From positions 74,462,001 to 74,526,000 of the forward strand of contig JBITNC010000001.1 of the NCBI GenBank assembly GCA_050084985.1: 64,000 nt of DNA. The letters run 5' to 3'. The position numbers and the translations under genes are program-made. How positions within the stretch are numbered: position 1 is the first letter of the stretch; every line of letters starts with the position of its first letter. Of the stretch, positions 58,715-64,000 are shown in pieces. The notes below the pieces were generated by a model. The model worked only from the letters and a program-made list of their open reading frames with translations, searched no databases and had not been told where the DNA came from. This DNA comes from Nageia nagi (taxonomy: Eukaryota > Pinophyta).

Positions 58715-60163
58715 AATAGGAAAAAACTACTCTAGATTATCATGGTTCTATAGAATCTATTTTCTAGTTTGGACCATAAATGGAAGAATCAAAATATAAC
58801 AAATTTATTTTTTAACTCCTTGTTTGGAAACACAACCGCATTTGAATAATCTACATAAATATGTTAGCATTTTATGCATAAATCAAAACATAATAGCTTT
58901 TCTAGAAACACGGGTGCATTTTATCAAAGTGAAAACCTAAAAAAATATTAAATTTAAAATTGATTTGACTTTAAATTTTGGGATTTTTAGAAATTGGTAA
59001 TCATAAATAGAGAGTAAATTAATCACCAATACAAGCACTCTCATATGATACATGCAAGTTCATACAACAACCCTATAATACTATTGAAGTGTTGAAGTGT
59101 TTGTTTCCTAAGATGATTCTAAACAAGTTGAAAATGATCAAAGGTTGGTCCCTATAAGAATGAAAATGCTAAGGCTATCTCTCACTTTAATCAGATTCAT
59201 AGGTGAGGTGCTTCCCAAACCTAGGGGAGACTATCTTAGTGAGGGGGCCAAGCATAGCTTGGGTTATTGGTGATTGAATCCAAGAAACATATCTACTTAT
59301 TAGTGAAGAGGATGACCCTTGGTGATGAAATACAAGGATCCTATTTTGTGTGTTTATGAGTGAAAAAAGGAAAATGTGAATTAAATGAAGGGGTTATTTC
59401 CATCCTTACAACATCTTTTGGTCACCCAAGATCACTTTGTGATGCAAGAGGAGAGCATACTCCAAACTATAAGGATTTAATGTGTACGTTCTTTAATCTC
59501 CTCCTTCAACCTTTCTTAGATTACTCAAATCACATTTTAGTGCATGAGATAATCCTACATTGGTTTTAAAAGTAAGTTTTAAGTGTAATAATAAAGCATA
59601 CATAACATGTACATCAAAAATCCTAGTTCCTTTTAAGCTCTCCAAAAGAAAATATCAGCTAAACACACACTTAGAAACTAAAAGTGATAATACAAGAGAT
59701 GAAAAGGTCAAAAATTTTAAGAATTTGTGTACCTAATTTTTTATGAACCTAGCAAAACAAACATGGTCCCATTTGGAAAATGTCAAGGTGAACCACAAAC
59801 ATGCTTATTGAAACACATTGAATCTTGGAAAATACAATCCAATTTAGCATGGAAAGCTAGGGTGACCCAAAATGGGACTACATTTCATAAACATGACTAC
59901 ATTTATAGAAATTTAACTGCATTTTAAAAATGCAACTACATTTGGAAATGTGATCACATTTATAGAAACATTTCTACATTTCTCACTATGGAAAATAAAA
60001 ACATAAAATACCACCAAAACATACAAACTTGTAAATGTTGGATTCATAAAAATGGGAGATACTTACATGCCAATAGACTCCTTGTATTTTGTTAGTAAAT
60101 CAAAAAATAAAATAAGATTAATAGATCAAGAAAAAGGGTCTTTACCAAAATAGACCAAGGGAG
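58715..60163 (-). other. A2 untranslated leader
   Basis: About 1.45 kb lie between primer site and gag without coding signal. Repeated ACTACATTT and CATTTATAGAAA words cluster at 59870-59970. Long leaders are common in Tat elements. Confidence 0.6.
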
Positions 60164-60184
60164 GTCCCATTGAGCATGCCAAAA
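60164..60184 (-). other. A2 primer-binding-site-like block
   Basis: The minus strand reads TTTGGCATGCTCAATGGGAC immediately after the 5' LTR. It is almost the block seen in B and G. Confidence 0.7.
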
Positions 60185-61845
60185 TGTACAAGATAAAAGT
60201 AACCCCTTTCAAGATCACTTAAACCTTGAATAATTAACTAGTATGTATAGTGTAGACAAGACCCTATAAGCACAAACTACAAATAAAACTTGATTAAAAA
60301 CCCTTATGGAGGCTTCTTCAATCCATCCTTTCAAATCAAAATCTCAAATTATCACAATGTAACTAGCTCAAGGTGATATTAAGAAACACCAAAGATTACC
60401 TAATGATGTCATTTTTTGATGATGGTGCTTGATGTACCTGATTGGATCTAGAAATGATGCCAAATAGTTCTTTATTGACAAAACATGGTGACCCAAGGAA
60501 TTTCAAAAATGTGAGGGCATTTCCAAAATGTAGGGCATTTTTGTATCAAAACACAAGAACGCTAGGCATTTCCAAACCTGCAAACATTCAAGGTAAAAAT
60601 TCAAAATCAGTACGTATCATGAAATGAAAAATGACTATTGCATAAACAAAATATAAAAATAAAGTGGAGAGACAAGGTGGGAATGTATTTGATATAATGA
60701 GAGGAACAAAGCTTGAAATGGATGATTTCCAACTTTTCCCCAAGACCAATGCTTCCCAATCACTTCTCCAAATGCTTGTGAGAGATTGTTGAATGTAATA
60801 GCTTCAAAATTCATCATTTCCAAGACTTAGGACTCAACAAATTTGAAGCCAAATTGTTGCCCCAATTTCTAGCCTCAAAATAGAGATGAAATCCTACTTA
60901 AATATATTTTTTAGATATGCTAAATCACCAATCTAGAATCCATACAAATTTCAAATTAAAAATGGTTATTACTTGATTAATCACTAATTGAATTCGAACT
61001 AGATTTGATTGGAGATAAATTAGAGACAAATACATTCAATTTACTTATCTTTTATCTACTAAGCATATTTGGAACATAAATAATGAGTCATCAATCAATG
61101 ACTTGAATTTTAAATTTTTCTATTTTCCTGCTAGATGATTCACCAATGATATGGCAAGGTGAGGTGTGAAATTTGTCCAACTATTTTCTTACAAAATAGG
61201 CAATAAATAAATTAGTCATATGTGACCAATATTAATAGAACATTAAAATATTTTGACAATACAAAATAAATGATCAAATATAATTAACATGACTAAGGTT
61301 AATTAAATTTTAAGCATAAATAGGCTAAGATCAAAATCATAAATAACATGACTAATGTTAATTATAACTTTCAAATAAATGACTATGGACTAAACTACAA
61401 TAAATATGACTAAATTTAATTGCACTTTAATAAAAAATAATTATGATTGAAAACATAATTAATATGATTAATATTAATTTTTTTTCCCAAATGACTATGA
61501 TCAAAACACAATAAACATGACTAAGTTAATTGCAATTTCTCAAATAAATGATTATAATCAAAAATAAATTAAACATGTCTAAGTTTAGATGCATTTTCCA
61601 AAATAAATGACTATGATCAAAATGCAATAAACATGACTAAGTTAATTGTAATTTTCAAACAAATGCTTATGATCAAAAAAACATTAAACATGACTAAGTT
61701 TAAATGCATTTTCTAAAATAAAGGATTATGATAAAAATGTAAAAAAACATGACTAAGTTTAATTGCAATTCCCAAGTAAACAATTATGATCGAAAATACA
61801 TTAAATATGACTAAGTTTTAAATGCATTTCCAAGGTAAATGACTG
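60185..61845 (-). repeat. A2 5' LTR, truncated by G
   Basis: On the plus strand it starts TGTACAAGATAAAAGTAACC and breaks at GACTG (61845), where the G LTR begins; the matching position in the 3' LTR is near 46355. About ten units of the 57-bp repeat occupy 61260-61845, against eight in the 3' LTR. Confidence 0.85.
61260..61845 (-). repeat. A2 5' LTR tandem repeat (about 10 units)
   Basis: The unit words are the same as at 45890-46360. Anchors lie near 61289, 61347, 61404, 61468, 61521, 61574, 61631, 61687, 61747 and 61806. The two extra units account for most of the length difference between the LTRs. Confidence 0.75.
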
Positions 61846-63784
61846 TGTATTCTTTCAAAAGTACACTCTAAATTAGGTTAATTCTAAATAATTCTTTATT
61901 CTTTATTCTTTTATTCTTTAGTGCTCAGGAATTATGTATGCAAGAGTGCCTAGGAGGCATATTATTCTCTTAGAGTCTCTATGAGTTGTAAATTATTGTA
62001 TTTTTTCATTCTTGTTAATCCCTCCTCTCCTCATTTCTTTCTTAGAGTGTCAATTTTGTAAATAACACTACATGGGAGTTTTATTATTTTCTTAAGAGTA
62101 TTCAAGAGAATTGTAAATAAGAATGCCCAAAAGTTATATAAATAAGAATGTTTTAGAGTTATATTTATTCCCTTAGAGTGCCCAAGAATTATTGACACAA
62201 GTGTCTAGGACTTGTATAAATTTAGAACTAGATCATCAATAAAGCCCATCGATTTTGAGAGATGATGTCATGATTTTTGGCTAAAAGCAATGGGTCTTGG
62301 AAGAACTAGATCATCAATAAAGCCTATTAATTTTGAGAGATGATGCCATGATTTTTGGCTAAAATCAATGGGTCTTAGAAGAGCTAGATCATCAATAGAG
62401 CCCACTGATTCTAAGAGATGATCTTATGATTTTTACCTAAACTTAGTGGGTCCCAAAAGAACTAGATCATCAATAGAGCCTATTGATTCTAAGAGATGAT
62501 GTCATGATTTTTGGTTAAAATTAGTGGGTTTCAAAAGAGCCAAATCATCAACAGAACCCATCAATTTTGAGAGTTGATATCATAAATTTTGGTTGAAATC
62601 AATAGGTCCCAAAATAATGATATCATCAATAGAGCCCATTAATTCTAAGAGATGATGTCATTATTTTTTACTAAAATTAATGGGTATTGAAAGAACCAAA
62701 TCATCAACAAAGCCCAAATAAAGAACATAGAACTTGCCAAGCAAAAGTAAGAGTAATGCATAAGAAGGAACACTCAAGGCTACTTTATCATGTTTGACCT
62801 CCAAGGCTCTATTAATGTGTTGACATCAACTTATTTCCACATAACAATGGTGCTTTCTTCTTAAACCAAGTTAGCATAATGTCTATCAACCACCATTACT
62901 CTAATTATTAACATCTATAGTAGAGATCATAACAATTATAGAGAAGTAAATAGCAACTAACAAAGCATTGTACTGAATCATACCCATCAATTTCCAATCA
63001 AATAATTACTCAGTTAGCTACAATGCTATCTCTAATCAGCTAGAGGGTCAAAAAAGAAGCAATCAATGTTAGAAGGATTACGGCTCTATGGACATGGCTA
63101 TTTAGAATTTGCAAATTCCTAAATAGTCATGTTGTTGGTACTTATTCATTATGTAATCTAACATAGTTGTAGTATTTATATAAATAACACTATTTTAGTT
63201 ATTTCATTCAATGCTAGCAATTATGTATATTAATAAAACCCAACCACCCAAGAAGGGGAGAAGTTGTATAAATAGCTAACTCTTAGAGATCAAAGGGATC
63301 GAACATTTTAGCAAATTTGCCCAAATCTATAAGATCTATTCACATATAATAATACAAATAGATAATACTTTTTCCTCTTGCAACAAAGTGGCTATTTATT
63401 GCTCTTATGGATGTTATGTGTGAAATGTTTTCTTTAAATTATGGCTATGTATTGTGATTGTGAGACCCCAAGTGCAAGATAGTTTGCTATTCCTAATCTT
63501 AGCTATGGATTGCTATCTATGTTGCAATGTTTGAGTTGTATATTTCTTATTTTAGCTCTTTTTATTTACTTGTCTCTTTCCTATAACTCTTTATCTTTTC
63601 ATTCCTTTCATGTTACTTTTAACCTTGAATATAGATAGGAACTAATCTATAAATTAAAGATTGAGTAAAAAACCAACATGAGTGCATCCCCACCACCTTT
63701 TGCTCTTTCAATAAATCTACTATTATGGGTAGTGGAGAACATGACCAAACTAAACCCTTTGAGGTTACACTATACTAATCAATA
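61846..63784 (+). repeat. G 5' LTR (about 1.94 kb)
   Basis: It starts TGTATTCTTTC; the end is CTAATCAATA at 63784, or up to 63796 if GAGTTTCA belongs to it. It contains the 78-bp tandem array at 62225-62715 and TTATTC-rich repeats near 61890. The partner LTR is outside the window, so the bounds rest on the A2 break and the primer block. Confidence 0.6.
62225..62715 (+). repeat. 78-bp tandem repeat in G LTR
   Basis: A little over six copies start at 62225, 62303, 62381, 62459, 62537, 62615 and 62693, with constant spacing of 78. The unit has GAACTAGATCATCAATAAAG, then GAGAGATGATGTCATGATTT, and ends AATGGGTCTTGGAA. Each unit has a TGATGTCA-like word. Confidence 0.95.
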
Positions 63785-63797
63785 GTAGTGAGTTTCA

Positions 63798-63820
63798 TTT
63801 TTGGCATGCCTAATGGGATG
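63798..63820 (+). other. G primer-binding-site-like block
   Basis: TTTGGCATGCCTAATGGGAT lies 13 bases after CTAATCAATA. It is shared with B (14699-14720) and A2. Confidence 0.6.
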
Positions 63821-64000
63821 TGGGTTAAATTCCATATTTAGCAAGCATAATTAGGCTTAATAGCCTCATATAATGGACTATCAATTAAATCTTTCAAGAT
63901 TATAAGGTTATTTTAGCTTTAATGGTGACTCTACTATCAACCAATCAATATTTTGAACCTTGGCACCTCCAAAATGTAGACTAACTAGAAGTAGTGCTAT

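Larger units (their letters stand above)
44802..61845 (-). mobile_element. A2: Tat-like Ty3/gypsy element with antisense mobile-domain gene
   Basis: On the minus strand this has a 5' LTR (60185-61845, cut by G), primer site, leader, gag, protease, G-patch-like region, RT, two RNase H domains, integrase, about 5 kb of 3' region carrying an opposite-strand gene, a purine tract and a 3' LTR (44802-46487). The LTR outer ends read TGTACA. The visible length is 17.0 kb. Domain order (RT, gypsy RNase H, archaeal-like RNase H, integrase) is the standard Tat one. Numerous stops make it inactive. It inserted into the LTR of F. Confidence 0.9.
61846..64000 (+). mobile_element. G: 5' end of another gypsy element (LTR and leader)
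   Basis: At 61846 A2 similarity stops and a new sequence starts TGTATTC. About 1.94 kb later it ends like B's LTR (CTAATCAATA at 63784) and is followed by TTTGGCATGCCTAATGGGAT, the same primer block as in B and A2. The element continues to the right of the window. No coding sequence is visible yet. Confidence 0.7.

Noticed and set aside
1-64000. CRISPR array, bacterial operon, rRNA, or intact host gene
   Set aside because: No spaced identical repeats with unique spacers, no ribosomal motifs, and all long ORFs belong to retroelements with stops or shifts.

Overview
This window looks like intergenic DNA from a large, repeat-rich plant nuclear genome. It is AT-rich and consists of plant-type Ty3/gypsy elements (Tat-, Athila- and chromovirus-like), one Ty1/copia element, a tRNA-derived SINE and long tandem-repeat-bearing LTRs. 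A gymnosperm or another large-genome seed plant is my best guess, but the sequence alone does not prove it. I found no convincing host gene, rRNA, tRNA gene or CRISPR array. Every coding stretch is a transposon pseudogene with stops or frameshifts.

The window can be resolved as nested insertions. The oldest is F, a minus-strand gypsy/chromovirus-like element (40215-44801). Two related Tat-like elements sit in F in opposite orientations: A1 (+, from before base 1 to about 40214) and A2 (-, 44802-61845). A1 was then split by E (2790-7062, a gag-protease-only LTR element), H (about 7604-10015, unclassified), copia element D (12019-36583, target duplication AAGCC) and a SINE in its 3' LTR (38489-38784). 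Inside D's leader sits B (13225-31832, duplication GTGTG), a 13-kb Tat-like element. Inside B's extra 3' ORF sits C (21686-27268, duplication ACATC), an Athila-like element without polymerase. At the right edge, G (from 61846) has entered A2's 5' LTR, and only its 5' LTR and leader are visible.

The most unusual contents are these. B has an RNase H domain upstream of its reverse transcriptase as well as the normal one after it, plus a 3' ORF of about 1,150 codons ending in a coiled coil. A1 and A2 both carry an antisense plant-mobile-domain-like gene between pol and the 3' LTR. C and E encode gag and protease but no RT or integrase. The LTRs of B and G both carry repeated TGACATCA/TGATGTCA-type motifs. 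LTR divergence judged by eye (C about 1%, D about 3%, E about 10%) agrees with the order read from the nesting.

All assignments come from reading the sequence. Domain names rest on motif recognition, not on searches.
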